Positions 53,944-64,000 of a stretch of 64,000 bases of DNA are shown one piece after another (position 1 is the stretch's first letter; the number at the start of each line of letters is the position of its first letter). The position numbers and the translations under genes are program-made. Source of the DNA: Streptomyces californicus (lineage in GTDB: Bacteria; Actinomycetota; Actinomycetes; Streptomycetales; Streptomycetaceae); assembly GCF_000717645.1 (NCBI RefSeq), contig NZ_JNZZ01000002.1:372001-436000 (forward strand), in the 5' to 3' direction. The notes beneath the pieces were generated by a model. It worked only from the letters and a program-made list of their open reading frames with translations. It had not been told where the DNA came from and ran no database searches.

Positions 53944-54843
53944 TCAGACCACCAGCCGCAGCGACCTCTCCGCGATGCCAAGCCGTACGCTCTGGCCCCA
54001 GGTCAGCTCCAGGGCGTCCGCCTCCATGCCGTCCCCGAAGACCACCAGCCGGTCCGACTCCACGGTCAGCCGCAATCCCTGGCCCCGCCCCAGCTCCCCG
54101 GCCACCCGCGAGGTCCCGGTCGCCGGAGAGGGCCACGCCTCGCGCACGAACCACAGGAGCCGGGCGTCGCACGGCGCGGGCAGTGCGAGGGAGCTGCCGC
54201 GCTCCCGCCACAGCGAGCGGAGCCAGCCCGTGGCGCCGGTGCCGGTGCCGACGAGCACCCCGGAGGACGCCTGGGCCTCGCCGGGGCCGTCGCCGCCGTC
54301 CTCGTCCAGGCGGTAGCGGGCCGTCTGGTGGCCGGGCGGGCCGAGGTAGATCTCGTTCAGGGCGAGGAGGCGCTGCGTGTCGTCGGCGACGGCCTCGACC
54401 ATGGTCAGCTCGTCCGTCCGCGCGGCGGTGGCGGTCGCGGCGCGCAGCAGGGCCGCAGCCTCGGTGCGGCGGTGGCGCACCAGGACGCCGGGGTTGCGCC
54501 CCGGATCGGTGTCGATGCCCACCACTGCCTGTCCGGACAGGTACTTCGCGGTGTTGGCGACCAGCCCGTCCTGGCCGACCACGACCACCACGTCCTCCGG
54601 TGCGAACAGGAAGCGGTCCAGGTCCGCCCGCTCCACCCGGGTGGAGCGCCAGGTGAGCGGCACCGCCGCCGCCACCTCGCGCAGCGCCTGCCGGGTGTCC
54701 TCGTGGCGGCGCGCGACCTCGTCGATCGAGCGGCCCCGGCTGGACAGGAAGAACGCCGCCTGCCCGTGCGTGCCGTGCCGGGCGAGCAGTTCCTCGTACT
54801 CCGTCCGCCGGTGGACGAGCACCGCCCGGGGTGCCAGGCTCAC
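53944..54843 (-). CDS. NAD kinase-like protein
   Basis: A 299-residue protein of the NAD/diacylglycerol kinase fold. The nucleotide motif that is GGDG in NAD kinases reads GQDG (residues 90-93), followed by LVANTAKYL; the second conserved motif ALNEIYLG and the Gly-rich GTGTGATGW are present. The altered first motif makes NAD kinase activity uncertain. The GTG start overlaps the stop of the SPFH gene (GTGA), so the two are co-translated and probably work together. Substrate unknown. Confidence 0.8.
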   Translation of the reverse strand: MSLAPRAVLVHRRTEYEELLARHGTHGQAAFFLSSRGRSIDEVARRHEDTRQALREVAAAVPLTWRSTRVERADLDRFLFAPEDVVVVVGQDGLVANTAKYLSGQAVVGIDTDPGRNPGVLVRHRRTEAAALLRAATATAARTDELTMVEAVADDTQRLLALNEIYLGPPGHQTARYRLDEDGGDGPGEAQASSGVLVGTGTGATGWLRSLWRERGSSLALPAPCDARLLWFVREAWPSPATGTSRVAGELGRGQGLRLTVESDRLVVFGDGMEADALELTWGQSVRLGIAERSLRLVV

Positions 54844-55853
54844 GCCCCCGTCCCGCCGTCCGCGCGGCCCAGCTTGGCGAGCAGCCCGGTGAGGACGTCG
54901 GGGGAGAGCGTGAGGCTCTCGATGCGCGGCACGTTCTCCGCGAGCCGGGTCGCCGCCAGGGCGTGCAGCGTCGACGGATCGACCTCGGCGTGCACCCGCA
55001 GCCAGGCCGCCTGGGCCTCGGCCCGCGCCGCGCCCGTTTCGCGTGCCGCCTCGGCCTCCGCGCGGGCCAGGCGCACCGTGCGGGCGGCGTCCGCCTCCGA
55101 CCGCACGCCGTCCGCCGCCGCCTTCTCCTCGGCCTCGCGGCGGGCGTTGGTACCCCGCTGGTCGACCAACTGCTCCTCGCGGCGGGCCAGTTCGATCTGG
55201 CTGGCCAGCTCGTTCTCGGCGATGGCGCGCTCCCGCTCCACCGCCACGGCCCGCCGCTCGTAGGTCGCCCGGTCCGCCTCCTGCTGGATCTGCTCGCGGG
55301 CCGGGGTGCGCAGGGCGCGTTCGACCTCGGCCTCGGGGCGGATCGCGACGACGCGCACGGCCACCACGTCGATGCCGGTGGCCGGGAGCCGGGGCTCGGC
55401 GGCGAGCCCGGTGGCGACCCGTTCGCGTACGGAGGCGACCCCGTCCACCAGCGCCGACGCGAGCGGGGTGCGGGCCAGGACGTCCAGGGTGTGCTGCTGC
55501 GCGGTCTCCGTGAGGAGGGTGGCGATCTGCTCCAGCGGTGCGCCCCGCCAGCTTCCGGTGTCCGGGTCCACGGAGAAGTCGAGTCGGTTCGCGGCCTCGG
55601 CCGGGTCGCTGATCCGGTAGGTGACGGTGGCCTGCACGGTGACGTCCTGGAAGTCGGCCGTACGGGCGTGGAACGCCATCGCGAGCTCACGGTCGTCCAC
55701 CGGCACCTCGGAGAGCGCCGCCGTCAGCGACCGGTACCAGAAGCTGAGCCCCTGCCCGTCGTGGGCGAGCGTGCCGCGCTTGTGGTGGCGGATGTGGGCG
55801 GTGGGCGCGGACCGCAGATGGCGCCAGCCGAAGCGGCGGGTGATGTCGGCCAT
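54840..55853 (-). CDS. SPFH/band-7 domain protein
   Basis: A 337-residue SPFH (prohibitin/stomatin-like) protein. The SPFH fold lies at about 20-190 (FQDVTVQATVTYRISDPAEAANRL; GIDVVAVRVVAIRPEAEVERAL). A long Ala/Glu/Arg-rich coiled-coil segment follows (about 195-285). No N-terminal transmembrane helix is seen, unlike most of the family. The ATG at 55853 is chosen because it precedes the first structured residues. It is coupled to the NAD kinase-like gene by GTGA and preceded by a perfect palindrome at 55906-55922. Confidence 0.88.
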   Translation of the reverse strand: MADITRRFGWRHLRSAPTAHIRHHKRGTLAHDGQGLSFWYRSLTAALSEVPVDDRELAMAFHARTADFQDVTVQATVTYRISDPAEAANRLDFSVDPDTGSWRGAPLEQIATLLTETAQQHTLDVLARTPLASALVDGVASVRERVATGLAAEPRLPATGIDVVAVRVVAIRPEAEVERALRTPAREQIQQEADRATYERRAVAVERERAIAENELASQIELARREEQLVDQRGTNARREAEEKAAADGVRSEADAARTVRLARAEAEAARETGAARAEAQAAWLRVHAEVDPSTLHALAATRLAENVPRIESLTLSPDVLTGLLAKLGRADGGTGA

Positions 55854-55905
55854 GTTCAGGACCCCCTCTATGTCGTCATGCCGACGATAAGGGGGAGCGG
55901 CATTA

Positions 55906-55922
55906 ATAGTCAAGGTGACTAT
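55906..55922. promoter_or_regulatory. Palindrome ATAGTCAAGGTGACTAT
   Basis: Perfect 7-bp arms around AGG, centred about 60 bp upstream of the SPFH start and overlapping the stop codon of the SDR gene. The arms resemble, as far as I remember, the TAGTCA-type sites proposed for NrtR (Nudix-related) regulators; no NrtR gene is visible in the window. Confidence 0.6.
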
Positions 55923-56698
55923 AAAGAGTTCCGGCGGACCACGTGGCGGGCCGGGATCTCGCCGCCGCCGTGCACGGCGAGATCGGCGCCGTTGACGTAC
56001 GAGGAGTGGCCGTCGGCCAGCCAGAGGCAGGCGCGTGCCACGTCGTCCGGTTCCGCCAGCCTGCCCAGGGGGACGATGCCCGCGACCGCCGCCCCGTCGT
56101 CGTCCCCGTACAGCGCGGCGGCGTTCTCCGTGCGGACGGGGCCCACGGTGATGTGGTTGACCCGGACCCGGGGCGCCCATTCGAGGGCCAGGGCCCGGGT
56201 CAGCCCGAGCAGGCCGGCTTTGGCGGCGGAGTAGGCGGCGGTGCCCGGCTGGGGGGAGTGGGCGGAGACGCTGCCGATGTTGATCACGCTCCCGCCGTCC
56301 GGCTGCTCCCGCATCACCCGGTACGCAGCCTGGGCCGTGAAGAAGGGGGCGAGGAGGTTCAGGGCGACCACCTTCTCGACGAAGCGCGGCGAGACGGTCG
56401 CCGCGTCCGCGTCCGGGGAGCCGCCGGCGTTGTTCACCAGCACGTCGAGCCGTCCGAACCGCTCCGCGGTCGCGGCGACGAGCGCCGCCGCCGCTGCCGG
56501 ATCCCGCAGGTCCGCCGCCCGGAACGCCGCCGATCGGCCGCCCGCCGACGGCGGTGCGGCCGGACTCCCGCGCCCGCAGACCATGACGTCCGCCCCGGCC
56601 GCGAGGAAGGCCCGCGCCGTCGCCGCCCCCAGGCCCCGGGTGCCGCCGGTCACGAGCACCGCCCGTCCGGTGAAGTCCATCGCGTGGGACAGGTCCAT
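55919..56698 (-). CDS. Short-chain dehydrogenase/reductase
   Basis: A 259-residue classical SDR. The cofactor motif is VLVTGGTRGLGAATA, then LVNNAGG, the catalytic serine in INIGSVSAHS and YSAAK. The N-terminal motif and an Arg shortly after it (CGRGS) suggest NADP(H). Substrate unknown. It starts at the ATG giving MDLSHAMDF, behind GGGCGGA. A CAAGCGCTTG palindrome 56 bp upstream may control it. Confidence 0.9.
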   Translation of the reverse strand: MDLSHAMDFTGRAVLVTGGTRGLGAATARAFLAAGADVMVCGRGSPAAPPSAGGRSAAFRAADLRDPAAAAALVAATAERFGRLDVLVNNAGGSPDADAATVSPRFVEKVVALNLLAPFFTAQAAYRVMREQPDGGSVINIGSVSAHSPQPGTAAYSAAKAGLLGLTRALALEWAPRVRVNHITVGPVRTENAAALYGDDDGAAVAGIVPLGRLAEPDDVARACLWLADGHSSYVNGADLAVHGGGEIPARHVVRRNSL

Positions 56699-56754
56699 GG
56701 TCCGCCCTTCGCCCGGGGGGGTGCGGGGTTGCCGCACGGTCGAGCGCAAGCTAC

Positions 56755-56764
56755 CAAGCGCTTG
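56755..56764. promoter_or_regulatory. Candidate TetR-type operator core
   Basis: CAAGCGCTTG is a perfect 10-bp palindrome within CTACCAAGCGCTTGTTAGGT, centred about 60 bp before the SDR start. The form is typical of TetR operators near lipid or dehydrogenase genes. The TetR gene nearby controls a different-looking site, so the regulator may lie elsewhere. Confidence 0.45.
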
Positions 56765-56794
56765 TTAGGTACGGAAGGGCGAGCGCGGAAACAC

Positions 56795-56832
56795 GGCCGG
56801 CCGGCGGCCTCCGAAGAGGCCGCCGGCCGGCC
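56795..56832 (-). terminator. 17-bp hairpin terminator
   Basis: A perfect 17-bp GC-rich stem (56795-56811 with 56816-56832) closing a CGAA tetraloop, 79 bp downstream of the TetR gene stop. It would end that transcript before the SDR promoter. Confidence 0.75.
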
Positions 56833-56911
56833 GGGCGGTGCGCCGCCCCCGTCCCCACGGTGCGGCGCGGGTGGACCGTCCTCCTCCGCGAGGGCGGGCG
56901 GTCCACGTCTG

Positions 56912-57541
56912 TCAGGACTCCGGCCCGCCCGCCGGGAGTCCGAGGCCCGGGAGGATCGCCCGCTCCACGAAGCCGGTCAGGTACGCGGCGTCCGCGTAGC
57001 GGCCCTCGAGCAGGGGGCGGGCGCGCATCACGCCGAGGAGCTGGGCCGCGACGAACGCCGCCCCCGGGTGGTCCGCCGCGATCTCCCCGCGTTCCTGGCC
57101 CCGCCGTACCATCGCGTCGATCGCCGCGACCTCCGGCACGATCAGCGCCTCGCGCAGCGCGCACAGCAGCTCCGGGCTCTGGAGCGCCGCGTGGCTGAGG
57201 GCGTGCATCAACGGGGTGTCGCGCACCGACGCCTCGCCGATCGCCCGGGCGGCCTCCAGGAGATCCCCGGCCAGGGTCCCGGTGTCGATGTGCGGGAGCC
57301 GCATGCGCCGGGTGCCGCGCAGCGCGGCCACGACCAGCTCCGGCTTGGAGCCCCACTGCCGGTACAGCGTCGACTTCCCGCACCGCGTGCGCGAGGCGAC
57401 GCCCTCCATCGTCAGCGACTCGTAGCCGCTCTCCCGCAACAGGTCCAGCACCGCCGCGTAGAGCTCCTGCGCCCGCTCCGGTGTGATCTTCGACCGGGGG
57501 GACGCGAGGGCGGAATCCTGTACGGGATCGGGCGACGGCAT
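56912..57541 (-). CDS. TetR-family regulator
   Basis: A 209-residue TetR repressor. The N-terminal helix-turn-helix (about 20-66) reads ESLTMEGVASRTRCGKSTLYRQWGSK; the rest is the helical ligand/dimer domain with a conserved GAAFVAAQLLGVM segment. AGGAGG stands a few bases before the ATG. It is divergent from the PAP2/EamA pair, and the shared 164-bp region contains a large inverted repeat that probably is its operator; autoregulation is expected. Confidence 0.92.
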   Translation of the reverse strand: MPSPDPVQDSALASPRSKITPERAQELYAAVLDLLRESGYESLTMEGVASRTRCGKSTLYRQWGSKPELVVAALRGTRRMRLPHIDTGTLAGDLLEAARAIGEASVRDTPLMHALSHAALQSPELLCALREALIVPEVAAIDAMVRRGQERGEIAADHPGAAFVAAQLLGVMRARPLLEGRYADAAYLTGFVERAILPGLGLPAGGPES

Positions 57542-57575
57542 GGGCTGTACCTCCTGCGGCGGTGCGGTGAGGTTC

Positions 57576-57643
57576 TCGATACGCCAGTGTACCGATACGC
57601 GCGTGTACCGAAACGACTCCGTATCGGTACACTGGCGTATCGA
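57576..57643. promoter_or_regulatory. 24-bp perfect inverted repeat, probable TetR operator
   Basis: The segments 57576-57599 and 57620-57643 are exact reverse complements, separated by 20 nt that contain a further partial copy (GTGTACCGAAACG). Half-site themes are GTACCGATACG and CGATACG. It lies midway between the divergent TetR and PAP2 genes. Confidence 0.75.
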
Positions 57644-57705
57644 TACGGCGTGGATCGAAACGACCGGGCCGTCCTGACACCGCTTCGCATCCAAGGGGGC
57701 ACCGG

Positions 57706-58569
57706 GTGGAACCCGCCCGCACCGAGCCCGCGGACCAGGAGCCGGACATACGTGCCCGACCGCCCCTCGTCCGCGAGTTCCTTCTCGTGGCCGGACTCTT
57801 CCTGGCCTACAAGTTCGGCCGCCGGGCCGCCAACGGCCATGTCGAGGAGGCGTTCCGCAACGCCGGGAACGCCTGGGACCTCGAACGCGCCCTGCACCTG
57901 CCCGGTGAGGGGACGGTCCAGGGGCTGCTGCTGCACAGCGAGACCCTGACCCACGCGGCGAACACCTACTACGCCGCCGTGCACTTCCCGGCCACGGCCC
58001 TCTTCCTGATCTGGCTCTACTGGCGTCGCCCCGGCCACTACGTGCGGTCGCGCCGCGTCCTCGCCGCACTCACCGCCGCCGCGCTGGCGCTCCACCTCCT
58101 CTTCCCGCTGGCCCCGCCCCGGATGCTGCCGGCCGCCGGGCTCGTCGACACCGGCCAGGTCTACGGACCGACGGTGTACGGGCAGACGCCCGCGACCGAC
58201 ACCATGGCGAACCAGTTCGCCGCGATGCCCTCGCTGCACGTCGGCTGGGCCGTGATGGTCGCCGTCGGGCTGATCGCCGCGACCCGCTCCCGGTGGCGTT
58301 GGCTGTGGCTGCTGCACCCCGCGATCACCCTGCTCGTCGTCGTGGGCACGGCGAACCACTACTGGCTCGACGCCGTCGTGGTCGTCGCCCTCCTCGCCGT
58401 CGCCCTGGCCGCGTTCCGGCCGCCGCGAGGAGCCCGGACCGGTTCGGCACAGCTGTCCCGGCCGGGTGCGTGGGAGAACGCCGCGCCCTTCCCCGTACCG
58501 GCCTACGCGACCGCCGCCGACGCGCGTCCCGGGCCGCCCGCCCGCCCACGAGCCGGAGCCGTCCGATGA
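57706..58569 (+). CDS. PAP2-superfamily membrane phosphatase
   Basis: A 287-residue integral membrane protein with about six helices in the PAP2_3 (inositolphosphotransferase-like) group. The conserved phosphatase residues lie in AMPSLHVGWAVM and GTANHYWLDAVVV, corresponding to the PSxH and H-x3-D motifs. The C-terminal 50 residues are a polar tail. It starts with GTG behind AAGGGGG and its stop overlaps the next gene as ATGA. Likely to act on a lipid phosphate; substrate unknown. Probably controlled by the divergent TetR. Confidence 0.88.
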   Translation: MEPARTEPADQEPDIRARPPLVREFLLVAGLFLAYKFGRRAANGHVEEAFRNAGNAWDLERALHLPGEGTVQGLLLHSETLTHAANTYYAAVHFPATALFLIWLYWRRPGHYVRSRRVLAALTAAALALHLLFPLAPPRMLPAAGLVDTGQVYGPTVYGQTPATDTMANQFAAMPSLHVGWAVMVAVGLIAATRSRWRWLWLLHPAITLLVVVGTANHYWLDAVVVVALLAVALAAFRPPRGARTGSAQLSRPGAWENAAPFPVPAYATAADARPGPPARPRAGAVR

Positions 58570-59546
58570 ACGCCACCCTCCTCGCCGTCGCGCTCTCCCT
58601 CGTCTCGGCCGCCGCCTACGCCGCAGCCGCCGTCGCCCAGTCCCGGCTGGCCGGCCGCACCGACCCCGGCACCGGGGTCCTGCGGATGCTGGGGCGGGGC
58701 GCCTGGTGGTCGGCCGTCGGCCTCAACGCGGCCGGCGCGCTGCTGCACGTGGCGGCGCTCAACTACGGCCCGCTGACCCTCGTCCAGCCGCTCGGCGCGC
58801 TCACCCTCGTCGTCGCCGTCCCGCTCGGGGCGCGTGCCGCGGGCCGCCGGGTCGGACGCGTCGAGTGGCGGGGCACCGCCCTGACCCTCCTCGGCCTCGG
58901 CGCGCTCCTCCTGACATCGGGCGGCTCCGCCCCGCACGACACCCTGACCCTGCCCGAGGCGCTCGGCGTCGGAGCGGCGACCATGACGGTCGTCGCCGGG
59001 CTCAGCCGGCCCGGGGCCCGCCCGGGACTGCGGCACGCGGCGGCCTCCGGGATCACCTCGGGGGTCGCGTCCGCCCTCACCCAGACGCTCACCGTCGCCG
59101 TCACCGACCACTCCGGCGGCCCGCTGTTCAGCTGGCGGCTGCTGACGGTCGCGCTGCTCGTCTCCGCCTTCGCGATGGGCGGCCTGCTGCTGTCCCAGAC
59201 CGCCTACCGGGGCGGCCTCGGCGCTCCGCTCGCCGTGGTCACCCTCGCCAACCCGGTCGCCGCCGCCGCGATCGGCCTGGCGCTGCTCGGCGAACGCCTC
59301 CAGGGCGGACCGGTCAGCCTGGTGCTCGCGGCCCTCGGCACGGTGGCGGCCGTGCGCGGGGTGGTCCTCCTCAGCCGGGCCCAGGCGCGGAACACGGAGC
59401 CGGACGACGCACGCGGGGGCCCCGCCCCGGCGGAGCCGGCCGCGGACCCCGTCCCGCCCCGGGCCGTCATCGGAAGCCCGCGGCTCGCGGACACCGCGTC
59501 ACCGTCGTTCGCCCCCGAGCCCCTGCCGGCACACGCGAGCGGCTGA
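58566..59546 (+). CDS. DMT/EamA-family transporter
   Basis: A 326-residue membrane protein with nine or ten hydrophobic helices in two halves, the drug/metabolite transporter pattern (LNYGPLTLVQPLGALTLVVAV in the first, PLAVVTLANPVAAAAIGLALLGERL in the second). A polar tail of about 50 residues follows. It is translationally coupled to the PAP2 gene (ATGA). Cargo unknown; with the TetR regulator it may be an efflux system. Confidence 0.87.
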   Translation: MNATLLAVALSLVSAAAYAAAAVAQSRLAGRTDPGTGVLRMLGRGAWWSAVGLNAAGALLHVAALNYGPLTLVQPLGALTLVVAVPLGARAAGRRVGRVEWRGTALTLLGLGALLLTSGGSAPHDTLTLPEALGVGAATMTVVAGLSRPGARPGLRHAAASGITSGVASALTQTLTVAVTDHSGGPLFSWRLLTVALLVSAFAMGGLLLSQTAYRGGLGAPLAVVTLANPVAAAAIGLALLGERLQGGPVSLVLAALGTVAAVRGVVLLSRAQARNTEPDDARGGPAPAEPAADPVPPRAVIGSPRLADTASPSFAPEPLPAHASG

Positions 59547-59604
59547 GGGGTACGAGCGCCCGGACGCACCCCGCGGCGCCCATGACCCGGCCCGGACGGC
59601 CCGC

Positions 59605-60135
59605 TCAGCCGTCCAGGTCGGCGATGGCGCGCGTCAGCCAGCCGATCCAGAACGTCTCCAGGTCGATACCGCCCCGCAGGACCAGATACCGCAGCCGGCC
59701 CTCGTCGGTGGCCGGAGCGGGGGTGAAGTCGCGCCGCTCGATCTCCCGGTACTCCGCGAGCTGGCCCTCGTGCAGCGCCAGGTGGCGGCGCAGCTCGGCG
59801 CCCATCCCGTCCGCCCCGACGACCGCCGCCGCCCGCATCCGCAGCAGCAGCGGGTCGCGGACCGGCTTGGGGTCCTCCGCCAGCGCCACCCAGGCCGCCA
59901 GCTCCTCGCGCCCGGCGGGCAGCACCTCGTACTCCTTCTTCTGCCCCCGGGCCGGCGCCGCCGGGGGCAGCGCCCTGATCCGCCCGGCCTGCTCCAGCTT
60001 CCCCAGCTCGCGGTAGATCTGCTGGTGGGTCGAGGACCAGAAGTAGCCGATCGACCGGTCGAACCTGCGCGTCAGCTCCAGACCCGATGACGGCTTCTCC
60101 AACAGGGCGGTGAGGATCGCGTGCGGCAGTGACAT
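59605..60135 (-). CDS. PadR-family regulator
   Basis: A 176-residue PadR/Vir-type regulator. The winged helix spans about 5-85 (LPHAILTALLEKPSSGLEL, YFWSSTHQQIYRELGKLEQAGRI, KEYEVLPAGREEL). The C-terminal helical domain is of the Vir_act_alpha_C type (RRHLALHEGQLAEYREIE). It is followed at 65 bp, on the same strand and upstream, by the dienoyl-CoA reductase gene, which it may control. Confidence 0.9.
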   Translation of the reverse strand: MSLPHAILTALLEKPSSGLELTRRFDRSIGYFWSSTHQQIYRELGKLEQAGRIRALPPAAPARGQKKEYEVLPAGREELAAWVALAEDPKPVRDPLLLRMRAAAVVGADGMGAELRRHLALHEGQLAEYREIERRDFTPAPATDEGRLRYLVLRGGIDLETFWIGWLTRAIADLDG

Positions 60136-60200
60136 GGGGTGCATCCTAAGGACGTGCGGGGACCCGGCGGCCGGGCCCCCGAGGTCGGCCCCGCGAGAGG

Positions 60201-63053
<2,853 letters not shown>

Positions 63054-64000
63054 CTACCGGGTGCCGGACGCCGCGGACTCATGACCTGACGGGGCCTCGG
63101 CGCTCTCCCGGCTCAGCGCCCCGGGCCACCACGCCTTCGGCCCGATGTCCCGCACCAGCGCCGGGACCAGCAGCGACCGCACGACCAGAGTGTCCAGCAG
63201 GACGCCGAAGGCCACGATGAACGCGATCTGGAGCAGGAACGCCAGCGGGATCACGCCCAGTGCGGCGAAGGTGGCCGCCAGTACCACGCCCGCCGACGTG
63301 ATGACCCCGCCGGTCGTGGTGAGCCCCCGCAGGATGCCCTCCCGGGTGCCGTGCCGCAGCGACTCCTCGCGGACCCGGGACATCAGGAAGATGTTGTAGT
63401 CGACGCCCAGGGCGACCAGGAACACGAACCCGTACAGCGGAACCGACGAGTCCGTGCCGGTGAAGCCGAACACATGGGTGAAGACCAGCGCGGAGATGCC
63501 GAGGGTGGCGAGGAAGTTCAGCGCCACGGTCGCCACGAGCAGCACCGGCATCAGCAGCGACCGAAGCAGGAAGACCAGGATCACCAGGATGATCGCCAGC
63601 ACCACCGGCACGATCAGCATGCGGTCGTCCTCCGCCGTCCGCTGGGTGTCGTACTGCTGGGCGGTGTAGCCGCCGACCAGGGCATCCGACCCGGGGACCG
63701 CGTGGACGGCGGTGCGCAGCGCGGCCACCGCCTCCTTCGCGCCGTCGCTGTCGGCCGCGTCCTTGAGCGTCGCGTCGATCCGGACCCGGCCGTCCACGAC
63801 GAGGGGTTCGCCGCCGGGCCGGCCGCCCGCGCTCACCGGGGCGACCGAGGCCACTCCCTCGGTGCCTTCGGCGGCCTCGGTGACCTGGGGGAGCCGGTCG
63901 GCCGCGGCGATGATCACCGCCGGGTTGCCGGAACCGCCGGGGAAGTGCTCGCTCAGCGTCTCCTGGGCGGCCACGGACGGCGCGTCGTTGACGAAGATCT
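63054..64000 (-). CDS. MMPL/RND-family transporter (C-terminal part)
   Basis: The last about 315 residues of an MMPL-type membrane transporter; the frame is open to the end of the window, so the N-terminal part is missing. Visible are the end of a periplasmic domain (about 130 residues) and five hydrophobic helices with the motif FVFLVALGVDYNIFLMSRVREE, characteristic of the family, and a GGVITSAGVVLAATFAALG segment. It probably exports a lipid or drug; cargo unknown. Confidence 0.92.
   Translation of the reverse strand, partial: IFVNDAPSVAAQETLSEHFPGGSGNPAVIIAAADRLPQVTEAAEGTEGVASVAPVSAGGRPGGEPLVVDGRVRIDATLKDAADSDGAKEAVAALRTAVHAVPGSDALVGGYTAQQYDTQRTAEDDRMLIVPVVLAIILVILVFLLRSLLMPVLLVATVALNFLATLGISALVFTHVFGFTGTDSSVPLYGFVFLVALGVDYNIFLMSRVREESLRHGTREGILRGLTTTGGVITSAGVVLAATFAALGVIPLAFLLQIAFIVAFGVLLDTLVVRSLLVPALVRDIGPKAWWPGALSRESAEAPSGHESAASGTR

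Overview
The window is GC-rich actinomycete DNA with Streptomyces features: strongly G/C-biased third codon positions, rare TTA leucine codons, GTG and TTG starts, DUF2510, DUF3040, SHOCT and SpoIIE-type proteins, and long GC-rich hairpin terminators. Its centre (about 10.5-43.2 kb) is an apparently complete viomycin (tuberactinomycin) biosynthetic gene cluster, so the source is very probably a viomycin producer of the Streptomyces vinaceus/puniceus/californicus type. This is a described pathway. The cluster call rests on the full gene complement and order, and on VioC, which reads as the 358-residue arginine 3-hydroxylase with its H168/E170 iron ligands.

Left flank (1-10.5 kb): the 3' part of a secreted phospholipase C, a DUF2510 membrane protein, a LuxR-type two-component pair, a DUF3040 protein, a decayed lutB/lutC remnant, a membrane protein with a long acidic N-terminus, a DUF309 protein, an ATPase/TPR protein that looks like a LAL regulator without its DNA-binding domain, and tRNA-Pro(GGG) followed by a 21-bp hairpin.

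Cluster (10.5-43.2 kb): precursor genes make L-Dap (vioB, vioK), beta-lysine (vioP), 3-hydroxyarginine and capreomycidine (vioC, vioD). The ureido-dehydroalanine residue is formed with vioL and vioJ. The pentapeptide core is built by VioA (A-PCP-C-A-PCP-C), VioI (PCP-C), VioF (A-PCP-C) and VioG (A-PCP-C*), with MbtH-like VioN and editing thioesterase VioH. VioO (A-PCP) and VioM (C) attach beta-lysine, and VioQ hydroxylates the capreomycidine ring. Vph gives self-resistance by phosphorylation, VioE exports, a StrK-like phosphatase (vioS) probably removes the phosphate outside the cell, and VioR is an atypical response regulator. Genes vioA to vioP run on the minus strand in four blocks (A; BCDEF; GHIJ; KLMNOP). 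Within each block every junction is a 4-nt ATGA or GTGA overlap. vioA, vioC and vioP each carry one in-frame TTA codon, which predicts bldA dependence.

Right flank (43.5-64 kb): a PRC-barrel gene with an aberrant C-terminus at the cluster edge; about 1 kb of non-coding DNA; a HAD phosphatase; a UbiX/UbiD decarboxylase pair with a divergent AraC regulator; a SpoIIE-type phosphatase; a LysE exporter with an internal hexapeptide repeat; a membrane-protein gene broken by a single in-frame TAA; SHOCT, Nudix, NAD-kinase-like and SPFH proteins; an SDR; a TetR regulator divergent from a PAP2/EamA pair across a large inverted repeat; PadR; an old-yellow-enzyme-type dienoyl-CoA reductase; DoxX; and the start-truncated end of an MMPL transporter. 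Several perfect palindromes lie upstream of these genes and are candidate operators.
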